From assembly GCA_003534295.1 (NCBI GenBank), contig DPDV01000007.1, forward strand, positions 1 to 64,000: a DNA stretch of 64,000 nt, read 5' to 3'. The notes under the pieces were generated by a model, which saw nothing but the letters and a program-made list of their open reading frames with translations, searched no databases and had not been told where the DNA came from. Source of the stretch: Clostridiales bacterium. Lineage in GTDB: Bacteria > Bacillota > Clostridia > TANB77 > CAG-508. The translations under genes were made by a program, and so were the position numbers. Below are positions 55,561-63,917 of the stretch, in pieces (within the stretch, counting starts at the first letter, position 1; each line of letters opens with the position of its first letter).

Positions 55561-56490
55561 ATGCCATTAGTAACAACAAAAAATATGTTTGAAAAATCAA
55601 TGAAGGAACATTTTGCAATAGGAGCTTTTAATGTAAATAATATGGAAATAATACAAGGAATAGTAGATGCAGCAGCAGAGGAAAATGCACCAGTTATATT
55701 GCAAGCATCTTCTAGTGCCATAAAATATGCTAGAATAGGATACTTAAAGAAAATGGTTGAGGCAGCATTAGAAGAACATGATATTCCAGTTGTACTACAT
55801 TTAGACCATGGACCAGACTTTGAAACTTGTAAAATGTGTATAGATAATGGATTTTCATCAGTTATGATAGATGGTTCAAAATATGATTTTGAAGAAAATG
55901 TAAGACTAACAAAACAGGTAGTTGATTATGCACATGAACATGGGGTAGTTGTAGAAGCAGAGCTAGGAAAATTAGCTGGAATAGAGGATGAGGTTAAGGT
56001 TACGGAATCAGATGCAATGTTTACAGACCCAGAACAGGCAAAAGAATTTGTAGAAAGGACAGGATGTGATTCATTGGCAATAGCTATAGGAACAAGCCAT
56101 GGAGCATATAAGTTTAAAGGGGAACCAAAACTTAGATTTGATATTCTACAAAAGGTAAAAGAACTAATACCAAACACACCAATTGTATTGCACGGAGCTT
56201 CAACGGTTATACCAGAACTAGTAGAAACATGTAATAAATATGGTGGAAATATTCCTGGAGCAAAGGGAGTACCAGACGAAATATTAAACCAAGCAAGTAA
56301 ACTTGGAGTATCAAAGATTAATGTTGATACAGACTTAAGATTAGCAATGACATCAGAAATACGAAGAGTATTTGTGGAAGATCCTTCTGCATTTGACCCA
56401 AGAAAATATTTAACACCAGCAAGAGAAGCAGTAAAACAGACTGTAAAGCATAAAATAAGAGATGTATTTGGTGCAAGTAATAAGGCATAA
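55561..56490 (+). CDS. fba: Class II fructose-bisphosphate aldolase
   Basis: 309 aa. Zinc/active-site pieces HLDHGPDFETC, EAELGKLAGIEDEV, GTSHGAYKF, LHGAST and SKINVDTDLR. Splits fructose-1,6-bisphosphate into GAP and DHAP in glycolysis. Starts behind GAGGAGG; single gene followed by its own terminator. Confidence 0.97.
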   Translation: MPLVTTKNMFEKSMKEHFAIGAFNVNNMEIIQGIVDAAAEENAPVILQASSSAIKYARIGYLKKMVEAALEEHDIPVVLHLDHGPDFETCKMCIDNGFSSVMIDGSKYDFEENVRLTKQVVDYAHEHGVVVEAELGKLAGIEDEVKVTESDAMFTDPEQAKEFVERTGCDSLAIAIGTSHGAYKFKGEPKLRFDILQKVKELIPNTPIVLHGASTVIPELVETCNKYGGNIPGAKGVPDEILNQASKLGVSKINVDTDLRLAMTSEIRRVFVEDPSAFDPRKYLTPAREAVKQTVKHKIRDVFGASNKA

Positions 56491-56497
56491 TATTAAA

Positions 56498-56530
56498 AGC
56501 CGTGATGATACTCACGGCTATATTTTTTTA
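56498..56530. terminator. Two-way terminator between fba and smpB
   Basis: Stem AGCCGTGA/TCACGGCT with loop TGATAC, then ATATTTTTTT on +. The A-rich left side serves the minus strand. Confidence 0.8.
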
Positions 56531-56970
56531 CCAAATTCCTTCTTTATTCTCATTTCAGCATCTTTTTTAGCAATATCTTCTCTTTTATCATATAACTTTT
56601 TTCCTTTACCGATTCCCAAAGTTATTTTTAAGAAATTACCGGAAAAGTATAAATCCATTGGAATAAGAGAATAACCTTTTTGTTTAGTTTGACCAATAAG
56701 TTTTGCTATTTCCAATTTATGTAGTAATAATTTTTTAACTCTTAAAGGATCTTTATTAAAAATATTGCCATGTTCATATGGGCTAATATGCATTCCATAA
56801 ACAAGAACTTCACCATTTTTTATAATAGCATAACTATCTTTCATATTAATTTTGCCATTGCGTATAGACTTTATTTCTGTTCCAGTTAAAACAATACCAG
56901 CTTCTAAAGTTTTTTCAATTGAATAATTATGTTTGGCAGTAGGATTAGTTGCAACAACTTTTTTTGCCAT
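56518..56970 (-). CDS. smpB: SsrA-binding protein SmpB
   Basis: 150 aa from ATG 56970 behind AAGGAGG; the six-codon upstream extension overlaps that site. VVATNPTAKHNYSIEKTLEA, GIVLTGTEIKSIRNGKIN and YKKLYDKREDIAKKD-type tail (KLYDKREDIAKKDAEM). Partners tmRNA in ribosome rescue. I saw no tmRNA gene next to it. Confidence 0.97.
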   Translation of the reverse strand: MAKKVVATNPTAKHNYSIEKTLEAGIVLTGTEIKSIRNGKINMKDSYAIIKNGEVLVYGMHISPYEHGNIFNKDPLRVKKLLLHKLEIAKLIGQTKQKGYSLIPMDLYFSGNFLKITLGIGKGKKLYDKREDIAKKDAEMRIKKEFGKKI

Positions 56971-57131
56971 AAAAAACCTCCTTGTCATTTTGAAGACATT
57001 TCTTTTGGTAACAATTTGTTACTTTAGGGATACATCTTAATAATAAATATTATATCACTAAAACAGCAAAAAACAAGACATTTTAAAGTTTATGTTCCAG
57101 CATTTTAGCTGTATAAATAGTAGCAATTAAA

Positions 57132-57176
57132 AATAACATAATGTTTTAAAGCTTATTAAAAACATTATATTATTTT
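57132..57176 (-). terminator. Terminator of the gene at 57201-57647
   Basis: Stem AATAACATAATG-TTTTAA against TTAAAAACATTATATTATT (minor mismatches). Minus strand continues into a T-rich run. The surrounding 57000-57200 holds no gene. Confidence 0.65.
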
Positions 57177-57200
57177 TAATTATAGGTCATTAATTCAAAA

Positions 57201-57647
57201 TTATCTGTTATTACTATTGCTGTCATCATAAAAATTAGAAGAATTTTTTTGACCACCATAATATACAACAAGTGCTATTATTACAATGGCAATTACGGCT
57301 AACAAAATCCACATCCAAGTAGAAGAAGTCATATTGGTGCCAGTTGCATTTGAAGTACGAGTTGTTGTGTAGTTTCCTGGATTAGCATTAAAATTAGATG
57401 TATTATTGTTGTGGTCAGTATTATTGTTTTTCATAGTATTGGTCATATCTTTTCCGTCGTTTTCTAATTTATTAGTGCCTTCTTTTACACCATTTACAAT
57501 ACCTTTGCCGGCATCTTCTACGGCATTTTCTGCTCCGCCTACAACATTTCTAACATCATTAACAACATTATTTGCAGCAAATGTATAAGAAAAAGCAAAA
57601 AGTGAAATAACAAATATAATAATAAATAAAACAATCTTCTTATTCAT
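57201..57647 (-). CDS. Exported low-complexity membrane protein
   Basis: 148 aa. Signal peptide (IVLFIIIFVISLFAFSYTFA), a helical repeat-like part (VRNVVGGAENAVEDAGKGIV), an Asn/Thr-rich linker, one membrane helix (WMWILLAVIAIVIIALVVYY), and an Asn-rich end. Likely anchored outside the cell with the tail inside. No family recognised. Start behind AAGGAGG. Confidence 0.75.
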   Translation of the reverse strand: MNKKIVLFIIIFVISLFAFSYTFAANNVVNDVRNVVGGAENAVEDAGKGIVNGVKEGTNKLENDGKDMTNTMKNNNTDHNNNTSNFNANPGNYTTTRTSNATGTNMTSSTWMWILLAVIAIVIIALVVYYGGQKNSSNFYDDSNSNNR

Positions 57648-57737
57648 AAAATAAAAACCTCCTTAAAAAATGTACAACTTAAAATAATTGTTCAATAATA
57701 TTATTGTTTTTTTAAAATAAAATATACATAAAAATAA

Positions 57738-57774
57738 AATTGGAAAATTATTTTCTAATTTCCCAATTTTACTA
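57738..57774 (-). terminator. Terminator of the gene at 57791-58054
   Basis: Stem around AAAATTGG(G)AAA / TTTCCAATTTT with loop near 57748-57757; T-rich run on the minus strand. Confidence 0.75.
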
Positions 57775-57790
57775 AAAAATTTTATAATGA

Positions 57791-58054
57791 CTATTTTAAT
57801 CTTATTAATATGGCTATTGCTAATAATATTAATAATACTCCAACAACTATTAACAAAATATTTAGAATATTTGTTAAACCTAAACTCGCTTCTGGTAAAG
57901 AAGATAAAGCATTTAGAGGCGAAGCTGTATTAGATGCGCCACTTGTTGTTGTATTATTTTGTAAATTCATATTAATATCACTTGCACAAACAAATAAACA
58001 TGATGAAAGTAATATAAATACAAGTAATAAGACAATATATATTTTTTTAAACAT
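57791..58054 (-). CDS. Small exported membrane protein
   Basis: 87 aa from ATG 58054 behind GGAGGT. Signal peptide (IYIVLLLVFILLSSCLFVCA), Asn/Thr/Ser linker, one C-terminal helix (ILLIVVGVLLILLAIAILI). Similar build to the neighbour at 57201. Function unknown. Confidence 0.72.
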   Translation of the reverse strand: MFKKIYIVLLLVFILLSSCLFVCASDINMNLQNNTTTSGASNTASPLNALSSLPEASLGLTNILNILLIVVGVLLILLAIAILIRLK

Positions 58055-58100
58055 GACTACCTCCAAGTACTGAACTTATACTATTAATAATACACAATAA

Positions 58101-58150
58101 ATAAAAAAAAGTCTATATTATTTTTAAAAAATATTGAATAATATAGACTT
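58101..58150 (-). terminator. Terminator of L,D-transpeptidase gene
   Basis: Perfect 14-bp arms (58109-58122; 58137-58150), loop 14 bases. Followed on the minus strand by eight T. Confidence 0.85.
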
Positions 58151-58159
58151 GAAATTTAA

Positions 58160-59140
58160 TTAATGTACATAAACTGGAGTTCCTAAACCAGCATTTTGAA
58201 AAATAATTGGCATTTTATTAGGTGGAATGTTTACACATCCATGACTTCCAGAATACTTTGAACCTGCTCTACCATTTTGTTTATAAACAACTCCGCCAAA
58301 ATAATTAAAATTCTCTGTAGCACCTCTCCAGTTAGCATCATGTAACCCTTGCGCTTTGGCATTGTTAAATCTCATCCAATATTTAACAAAGGCGTTAGAA
58401 GGTTGTAAATATCTATTTGTGTCTGTAAACATTATTTCATAATAGCCTTTTTGTGTGTCATAAGAACCTTTTTTTCCAGTTGTAATTGCAGAATCTAAAA
58501 ATAAAAATCCATTTTTATAAAATCTTAAAGTCTGTGATACTATATCTACTTCCACAAATGTTCTTTTTACATATTTGGTATGTCCTGATATGTAACCAGG
58601 TTTTCCATTATATAGTATTTTATACCATCTTACACCGTTAACCCAAGTTTCTCCTAAGACAGCAGGCATACTACCTGTTGTTAAAACTCCTATAATTGTA
58701 GAACCAGATGTGCCAGCTTTATTTCTTACATTTAAAGATTTGTCTTTAACAAGTATTTTTTTATACTTATATGCAACATTTAAAAAATTTCTTGTTGTTG
58801 CATCTACATTTCCTGTTACAGGAAGGTTATATTTTTTTTGAAATTGTTTTAGATATGCTCTCGTTGAATAAGATACAACACCTGTTGTATCTAAAGTACA
58901 GTCCATTACAGCATTTAATTCTTTTTGTAAGTATCTTGCTTGTGTAGTATCATATGTTGCACCAATATTTTGGGATAAAAAAGATACATATTTTGAATAT
59001 GGCGAAATTATAGGTGTTTCCGTATTAGTTTTTTCAATATTAACTTCTGCACTTAAATCTAATTCATTAGCCGTACAAATTGGAATGATACCTAAAAACA
59101 ATAAAATAATAGTTAACAAAATTAAAAACATTTTTTTCAT
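58160..59140 (-). CDS. L,D-transpeptidase with PG-binding and SH3b domains
   Basis: 326 aa from ATG 59140 behind GGAGGT. Signal peptide (MFLILLTIILLFLGIIPICT). PG_binding_1 (YLQKELNAVMDCTLDTTGVV), SH3b (KSLNVRNKAGTSGSTIIGVL), then YkuD catalytic domain with HDANWRG and SGSHGCVNIPP, the catalytic Cys in SHGCxN. Makes 3-3 crosslinks in peptidoglycan or attaches proteins to it outside the membrane. Confidence 0.95.
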   Translation of the reverse strand: MKKMFLILLTIILLFLGIIPICTANELDLSAEVNIEKTNTETPIISPYSKYVSFLSQNIGATYDTTQARYLQKELNAVMDCTLDTTGVVSYSTRAYLKQFQKKYNLPVTGNVDATTRNFLNVAYKYKKILVKDKSLNVRNKAGTSGSTIIGVLTTGSMPAVLGETWVNGVRWYKILYNGKPGYISGHTKYVKRTFVEVDIVSQTLRFYKNGFLFLDSAITTGKKGSYDTQKGYYEIMFTDTNRYLQPSNAFVKYWMRFNNAKAQGLHDANWRGATENFNYFGGVVYKQNGRAGSKYSGSHGCVNIPPNKMPIIFQNAGLGTPVYVH

Positions 59141-59249
59141 AAATAAATTACCTCCAAAAACTATATTAACATAAAATGGCAAAAAAGTCAATATATGTAA
59201 ACAATAATTATTAATAATAAAATATAAAAAAATATGCAAAATATAATAT

Positions 59250-59325
59250 GATAGTGTAAAGTAATCTATGAAAATGTAGGGGCGATTTTAATCGTCTGTA
59301 CTTCGAAGAAATTACTAAAGAAGAA
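59250..59325. repeat. Dispersed repeat, copy 2
   Basis: GATAGTGTAAAGTAATC, GTAGGGGCGATTTTAATCG, then CTTCGAAGAAATTACTAAA. Ends 18 bases before the splB start. The sequence continues into AGAAGAACACAAGGAG. Confidence 0.85.
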
Positions 59326-59343
59326 CACAAGGAGAGAATTTAT

Positions 59344-60342
59344 ATGTTTTTACCAAAGCAAATTTTATATGAAAAGAATGTTAAAAATTACGAGTTGGGA
59401 AGAGAATTATTAGAACAATACAAAGACATCCCTAAAATGATTATAGAAAACCATAATAATATACCTGAGATGAGAGGTAAACAAAATTGTGAATTTGTAG
59501 ACATGAAAAAGAACTTGATTATAGGAATAAGAAAGACACATAAATTTGTTCCAAACCATAAGACTTCTGATTTTCTAGTACCATATACTTCTTCTGGTTG
59601 TACAGCAATGTGTATGTACTGCTATTTAGTGTGTAACTATAATAAATGTTCATATTTAAGGCTGTTCGTAAATAGAGAAGACATGCTTTCAAAAATAATA
59701 AAAGTTGCTAATCAAAGTGACAAAGAATTAACTTTTGAGATTGGTAGCAATAGTGATTTAATATTAGAAAACACAATTACAAACAATTTAGAGTGGACAA
59801 TACCAAAATTTGCCCAAAATAATAAAGGATATTTAACGTTTCCAACTAAATTTGATATGGTTGAGCCAATACTAAATTTAGAACATAATAATAGAGTTAT
59901 AGTAAGAATGAGTGTAAATCCAAGTATAATTATACAAAAGGTGGAGCTTGGTACATCTAGCTTGGAGAAGAGAGTTGAAGCGGTAAATAAGTTGAAAGAT
60001 GCAGGATATAAAGTAGGGATATTAATAGCACCAATTATTTTAATTGATAACTGGCAAGATAAATATGAAAAGTTAATAATATATCTTAAGGAGAAATTGA
60101 ATGATAATGTTAAAAAAGATGTATTTTTTGAACTTATTTTTATGACATATAGTTATGTTCATAAAATGATAAACAATGATGCATTTCCCAATGCAATAAA
60201 ATTATTTGACGAGAATATAATGACAGGAAGAGGCAAAGGAAAATACATGTATAAAGAAAAAGTAAAAGATGAGGCAAGATTATTTTTTGAGAAAAAAATG
60301 AAAGAATATTTTCCAGATAATAAAATAATGTATATAGTGTAA
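59344..60342 (+). CDS. splB: Spore photoproduct lyase-like radical SAM enzyme
   Basis: 332 aa. SSGCTAMCMYCYLVC carries CxxxCxxC; RVEAVNKLKDAGYKVG and FFELIFMTYSYVHK fit the SplB family, including a conserved Tyr pair. Repairs the thymine dimer of spores using a SAM radical. The family needs spores, which suits sigK and cotJC here. Starts behind AAGGAGAG. Confidence 0.85.
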   Translation: MFLPKQILYEKNVKNYELGRELLEQYKDIPKMIIENHNNIPEMRGKQNCEFVDMKKNLIIGIRKTHKFVPNHKTSDFLVPYTSSGCTAMCMYCYLVCNYNKCSYLRLFVNREDMLSKIIKVANQSDKELTFEIGSNSDLILENTITNNLEWTIPKFAQNNKGYLTFPTKFDMVEPILNLEHNNRVIVRMSVNPSIIIQKVELGTSSLEKRVEAVNKLKDAGYKVGILIAPIILIDNWQDKYEKLIIYLKEKLNDNVKKDVFFELIFMTYSYVHKMINNDAFPNAIKLFDENIMTGRGKGKYMYKEKVKDEARLFFEKKMKEYFPDNKIMYIV

Positions 60343-60359
60343 AAAAATTTGAATATCAC

Positions 60360-60389
60360 TTGACAAAAGGGTTAATAATAGAATAAAAT
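60360..60389 (+). promoter_or_regulatory. Probable promoter of T-box asnS
   Basis: TTGACA (60360-60365), 18-bp spacer, TAAAAT (60384-60389). Confidence 0.65.
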
Positions 60390-60394
60390 ATGAA

Positions 60395-60598
60395 AGTATA
60401 AAAAGTGCGTTAGTACAATGCAAAGCTGTATTAGGTTACTAGTAGAGAATAAGGGTCACCGGCTGCAAGCCCTTTTAGAAAACAATACAAAGTGAAACAC
60501 ATTGGAGCATATAATGAGAGAAGAATTTTTAATTCTTAAGTTAGGGTGGTACCGCGGATTATATTCGTCCCTGCATATTGTTGCAGAGGGCTTTTTTT
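60395..60598 (+). promoter_or_regulatory. T-box riboswitch for asnS
   Basis: The T-box sequence AGGGTGGTACCGCGG sits at 60543-60557, followed by a terminator stem CCCTGCA/TGCAGAGGG and a run of seven T (60568-60598). The upstream 150 bases contain stem I sequence. Uncharged tRNA-Asn should favour the antiterminator, turning the gene on when asparagine is scarce. I could not locate the specifier triplet with confidence. Confidence 0.93.
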
Positions 60599-60633
60599 GT
60601 ACTTCTGTAACATGAAAAAAAAGGAGGTTCAAT

Positions 60634-62028
60634 ATGGAAAGAGTAAAAGTAAAAGAAATTTTCAGAAACAAAGAAGAATATTTAGGAAAGGAAATTAATG
60701 TAGCTGGTTGGATAAGACAAAAAAGGGATGCAAAGAAAATAGCATTTATTGAGTTAAACGATGGTAGTTTTTTTAAGCCAATTCAAATAATAGTTGAAGA
60801 TGAAAAAATAGAGAACTTTGCAGAAATCGTAAAGTTAAATATCAGTTCAAGTATTGTAGTTAAAGGCTTATTAGTTGACGCACCAAATGGAAAGGACTCT
60901 CTTGAAATTCATGCAAATAAAATAGAAATAATGGGAAAGGCAGATGATGACTACCCAATTCAGCCTAAAAAACATTCAATGGAATATTTAAGAACAGTTG
61001 CACATTTAAGACCAAGAACTAATACATTTATGGCGGTATTTAGAGTAAGATCACTTGTTGCATTTGCAATACACAAGTTTTTTCAAGAGCAAGGATTTGT
61101 ATATGTGCATACGCCAATAATTACAGGTAGCGATTGCGAAGGGGCAGGTGAAATGTTTAGAGCAACAACTCTTGATTTAGAAAAACTACCAACAAACGAA
61201 AACGGAAAAATAGATTACACAAAGGATTTTTTTGGAAAGCCTGTTAACCTAACTGTTAGTGGACAATTAAATGGTGAAACATTTGCAACAGCATTTGGCA
61301 ATATATATACATTTGGCCCAACATTTAGAGCAGAAAATTCTTACACACCTAGACATGCCGCTGAGTTTTGGATGATAGAACCAGAAATGGCATTTGCAGA
61401 TATAGAAGATAATATGGATATGGCAGAGGCTATGGTAAAATATATTATAAAATATGTGCTTGAGCAAGCACCAGAAGAAATGGAATTCTTTAATAAATTT
61501 ATAGAGCCAGGTTTAATAGAAAGACTTGAAAATATTATAAATAATGAGTTTGAAAGAATAACATATACAAAGGCAATAGAACTGTTAACTCCTCATAAAG
61601 AACAATTTAAATATCCTGTAGAATGGGGAATTGGATTGCAAACTGAACATGAAAGATTTTTAACAGAAAAAATATATAAAAAGCCAGTATTTGTAACAGG
61701 ATATCCAGCAGGAACAACAGCTTTTTACATGAGATTAAACGAAGATGAAAAAACAGTTGCAGCAATGGATTTACTTGTTCCAGGAGTTGGAGAAATAATT
61801 GGAGGTAGTCAACGTGAAGAACGTTATGATGTGTTAAAAGAAAAAATTCATAAATTAGGAATGAAGGAAGAAGACTATGCATGGTATCTTGATACAAGAA
61901 AGTATGGAACAGTAACACATTCTGGATATGGATTAGGATTTGAAAGAATGGTAATGTATTTAACTGGTATGCAAAATATTCGTGATGTAATCCCATTTCC
62001 TAGAACAGCAGGAAATGCAGACTTTTAG
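60634..62028 (+). CDS. asnS: Asparaginyl-tRNA synthetase
   Basis: 464 aa. OB-fold anticodon domain (VAGWIRQKRDAKKIAFIEL), class II motif 2 (FGPTFRAENSYTPRHAAEFW) and motif 3 (GYGLGFERMVMYLTG). Charges tRNA-Asn in the cytosol. The catalytic domain has the AsnS rather than AspS pattern. Start behind AAAGGAGG, 36 bases after the T-box terminator. Confidence 0.97.
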   Translation: MERVKVKEIFRNKEEYLGKEINVAGWIRQKRDAKKIAFIELNDGSFFKPIQIIVEDEKIENFAEIVKLNISSSIVVKGLLVDAPNGKDSLEIHANKIEIMGKADDDYPIQPKKHSMEYLRTVAHLRPRTNTFMAVFRVRSLVAFAIHKFFQEQGFVYVHTPIITGSDCEGAGEMFRATTLDLEKLPTNENGKIDYTKDFFGKPVNLTVSGQLNGETFATAFGNIYTFGPTFRAENSYTPRHAAEFWMIEPEMAFADIEDNMDMAEAMVKYIIKYVLEQAPEEMEFFNKFIEPGLIERLENIINNEFERITYTKAIELLTPHKEQFKYPVEWGIGLQTEHERFLTEKIYKKPVFVTGYPAGTTAFYMRLNEDEKTVAAMDLLVPGVGEIIGGSQREERYDVLKEKIHKLGMKEEDYAWYLDTRKYGTVTHSGYGLGFERMVMYLTGMQNIRDVIPFPRTAGNADF

Positions 62029-62071
62029 TTATAAAATTTTTATTAAAAGTATAAAAAAATAGTATGCAAAT

Positions 62072-62101
62072 AAAAACAGATAATTGGTTATCTGTTTTTA
62101 T
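62072..62101 (+). terminator. Terminator after asnS
   Basis: AAAAACAGATAA/TTATCTGTTTTT arms with loop TTGG. Confidence 0.85.
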
Positions 62102-62161
62102 GCTATTGTAATAGGAATATAAAAAGTATAAAAAATATATTACAGTATTAACTAATAGTAA

Positions 62162-62240
62162 GATAGTGTAAAGTAATCTATGAAAAATGTAGAGGCGATT
62201 TTAACTGCCTGCACTTCGAGGAAATTACTAAAAAAGAATA
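62162..62240. repeat. Dispersed repeat, copy 3
   Basis: GATAGTGTAAAGTAATC, GTAGAGGCGATTTTAACTG, then CTTCGAGGAAATTACTAAA. Precedes a flavodoxin remnant by about 30 bases. The palindrome is no longer perfect. Confidence 0.85.
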
Positions 62241-62270
62241 TTGAAAAGTCTAAAATAAGAGAGGATTATT

Positions 62271-62482
62271 ATGAGTAAGTTAATAGTATATTTATATGGT
62301 GGTATAGACCTGTTCCAGCAATAAGAACATTTTTAACAAGAAATGACTTGTCAGGTAAAACTATTAAACCATATGCAACAAATGCAGGATGGTTAGGCAG
62401 AACATTTAAAGAAATAGAAAAATTATGTCCTAATTCTAATGTGGAACAGGGAATGAACATTGTTGAAATATTAATAAAATAA
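62271..62482 (+). pseudogene. Flavodoxin remnant
   Basis: Begins MSKLIVYLYGGIDLF and then stops; in another frame it continues AIRTFLTRNDLSGKTIKPYA, TNAGWLGRTFKEIEKLCPN, close to a flavodoxin C-terminus (the normal protein is about 150-170 aa). The FMN phosphate loop and middle are missing. Start behind AGAGGA. A tiny TTG frame (62542-62592) after it is probably debris. Confidence 0.75.
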
Positions 62483-62615
62483 TATTACAAATTGATGATA
62501 TATGTGATATAATAAGAAAAAATTATTTAAGGAGGTATTTTTTGAGGAAAATTAATATAGGTGTATTGGATCTCGTAATTGATTTAAAATAACAAATCAA
62601 TAGGAGGAAACAAGA

Positions 62616-63332
62616 ATGAAATATGAAAAAACTTTAAAATACAATACAGATTTAATTAATCAAAAAATTATGGGACCTAACCCACTAAAATTGGAAGAAG
62701 AACTTATGAAAGACAACAAAATAAAAGCAGGTTCAATAGTTATGGACTTAGGAAGTGGTCAAGGAATCACATCAGTTTTCTTAGCAAAGGAATATGGTTT
62801 TAAGGTATATGCAACAGACCTTTGGAGTGACGCAGAAGAAAATAGAAAATTTTTCGCTGAAATGGGATTGACAGATGATCAAATCATTCCAGTAAAAGTA
62901 GATGCGACAGATCTAAAATATGAAAAAGAATTTTTTGATGCAGTTGTTAGCACAGATTCTTACAACTACTTTGGAAGAGACGAAAAGTATTTAGATGAAA
63001 AACTTTTGCCATTTGTAAAAAAAGGAGGCTATATTTATATAGTTGTTCCAGGAATGAAGAAAGACTGCCATAACAATATTCCAAAAGAGTTACTATTATC
63101 TTGGACACCAGAGCAACTTGATTATCTTCATGACATAGAATATTGGAAAAATATAATTTTAAAATCAAGAAATAGTGAAATTGTATCAATATATGAAATG
63201 GAAAGTAATGAGGAGTGCTGGGAGGACTGGATAAACTGCGACAATGAGTATTCTAAAAGCGACAGAAAATCTATAGAAGCAGGAGCTTGTAAGTATATAA
63301 ACTTTATTGCTATTGTTTTGAAGAAAATATAA
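62616..63332 (+). CDS. Class I SAM-dependent methyltransferase
   Basis: 238 aa. Motif I VMDLGSGQGITSVFLAKEYG; FKVYATDLW and AVVSTDSYNYFG follow. Unknown substrate. A small-molecule or cyclopropane-like role is possible; the Trp/Cys-rich end (EECWEDWINCDNEYSKSD) is unusual. Starts behind AGGAGG. Confidence 0.85.
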   Translation: MKYEKTLKYNTDLINQKIMGPNPLKLEEELMKDNKIKAGSIVMDLGSGQGITSVFLAKEYGFKVYATDLWSDAEENRKFFAEMGLTDDQIIPVKVDATDLKYEKEFFDAVVSTDSYNYFGRDEKYLDEKLLPFVKKGGYIYIVVPGMKKDCHNNIPKELLLSWTPEQLDYLHDIEYWKNIILKSRNSEIVSIYEMESNEECWEDWINCDNEYSKSDRKSIEAGACKYINFIAIVLKKI

Positions 63333-63404
63333 GTTTGTAGAGAGTAATTTTTGAAGTGAACCCAAATTATTAGACAAAAAAGTTTAATAAGGAGGGTTCA
63401 TTTT

Positions 63405-63917
63405 ATGTCTAAATATTCAAATAATTTTAAATTAGAAGTAGTAAAATATTACAATAAACAACATTACGGATATCAATGTACAGCAAATAAATTTAACATT
63501 CCATCTCTAACAACCGTAAAAAAATGGGTAAAAAAATATAATGAACATGGAGAAAAAGGATTATTAAAAAATTTAAAGTCATCTTATAGTGGTGAATTTA
63601 AGCAAAGTGTGATAGAATATATGCATAAAAACCATTTATCAGCTCAAGAAACAGCAATACACTTTAATTTAGGAAGTGTAGACCAAGCAACTAGATGGGA
63701 ACGTATATATTATGAGGAAGGACCACAAGTTTTCTATGAGAAGCGACGTGGTAGAAATAAAAATATGAGTTCTAAACCAAGAAAAAAGAAATTATCTAAA
63801 GAAAATGAAGAAGATTTAATAGAAGAAGTACAAAGACTTAGAATGGAAAATGCATACTTAAAAAAATTGCAAGCCTTAGTTCAGAAAAGGACAAAGCCAA
63901 AACAATCGAAAAAGTAA
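63405..63917 (+). CDS. IS3-family transposase OrfA
   Basis: 170 aa with two helix-turn-helix parts (VKYYNKQHYGYQCTANKFNI; SAQETAIHFNLGSVDQATRW) and a C-terminal leucine-zipper-like helix (LIEEVQRLRMENAYLKKLQ). Binds the element ends. A run of seven A at 63860-63866 in the A AAA AAA phase should cause -1 slippage to make the OrfAB transposase. Starts behind AAGGAGGG. Confidence 0.93.
   Translation: MSKYSNNFKLEVVKYYNKQHYGYQCTANKFNIPSLTTVKKWVKKYNEHGEKGLLKNLKSSYSGEFKQSVIEYMHKNHLSAQETAIHFNLGSVDQATRWERIYYEEGPQVFYEKRRGRNKNMSSKPRKKKLSKENEEDLIEEVQRLRMENAYLKKLQALVQKRTKPKQSKK

Noticed and set aside
57000..57200. Possible tmRNA gene next to smpB
   Set aside because: No tRNA-like ends or tag reading frame could be found.
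62542..62592. 16-codon TTG frame after GGAGG
   Set aside because: Too short and without a match; probably debris next to the flavodoxin remnant.
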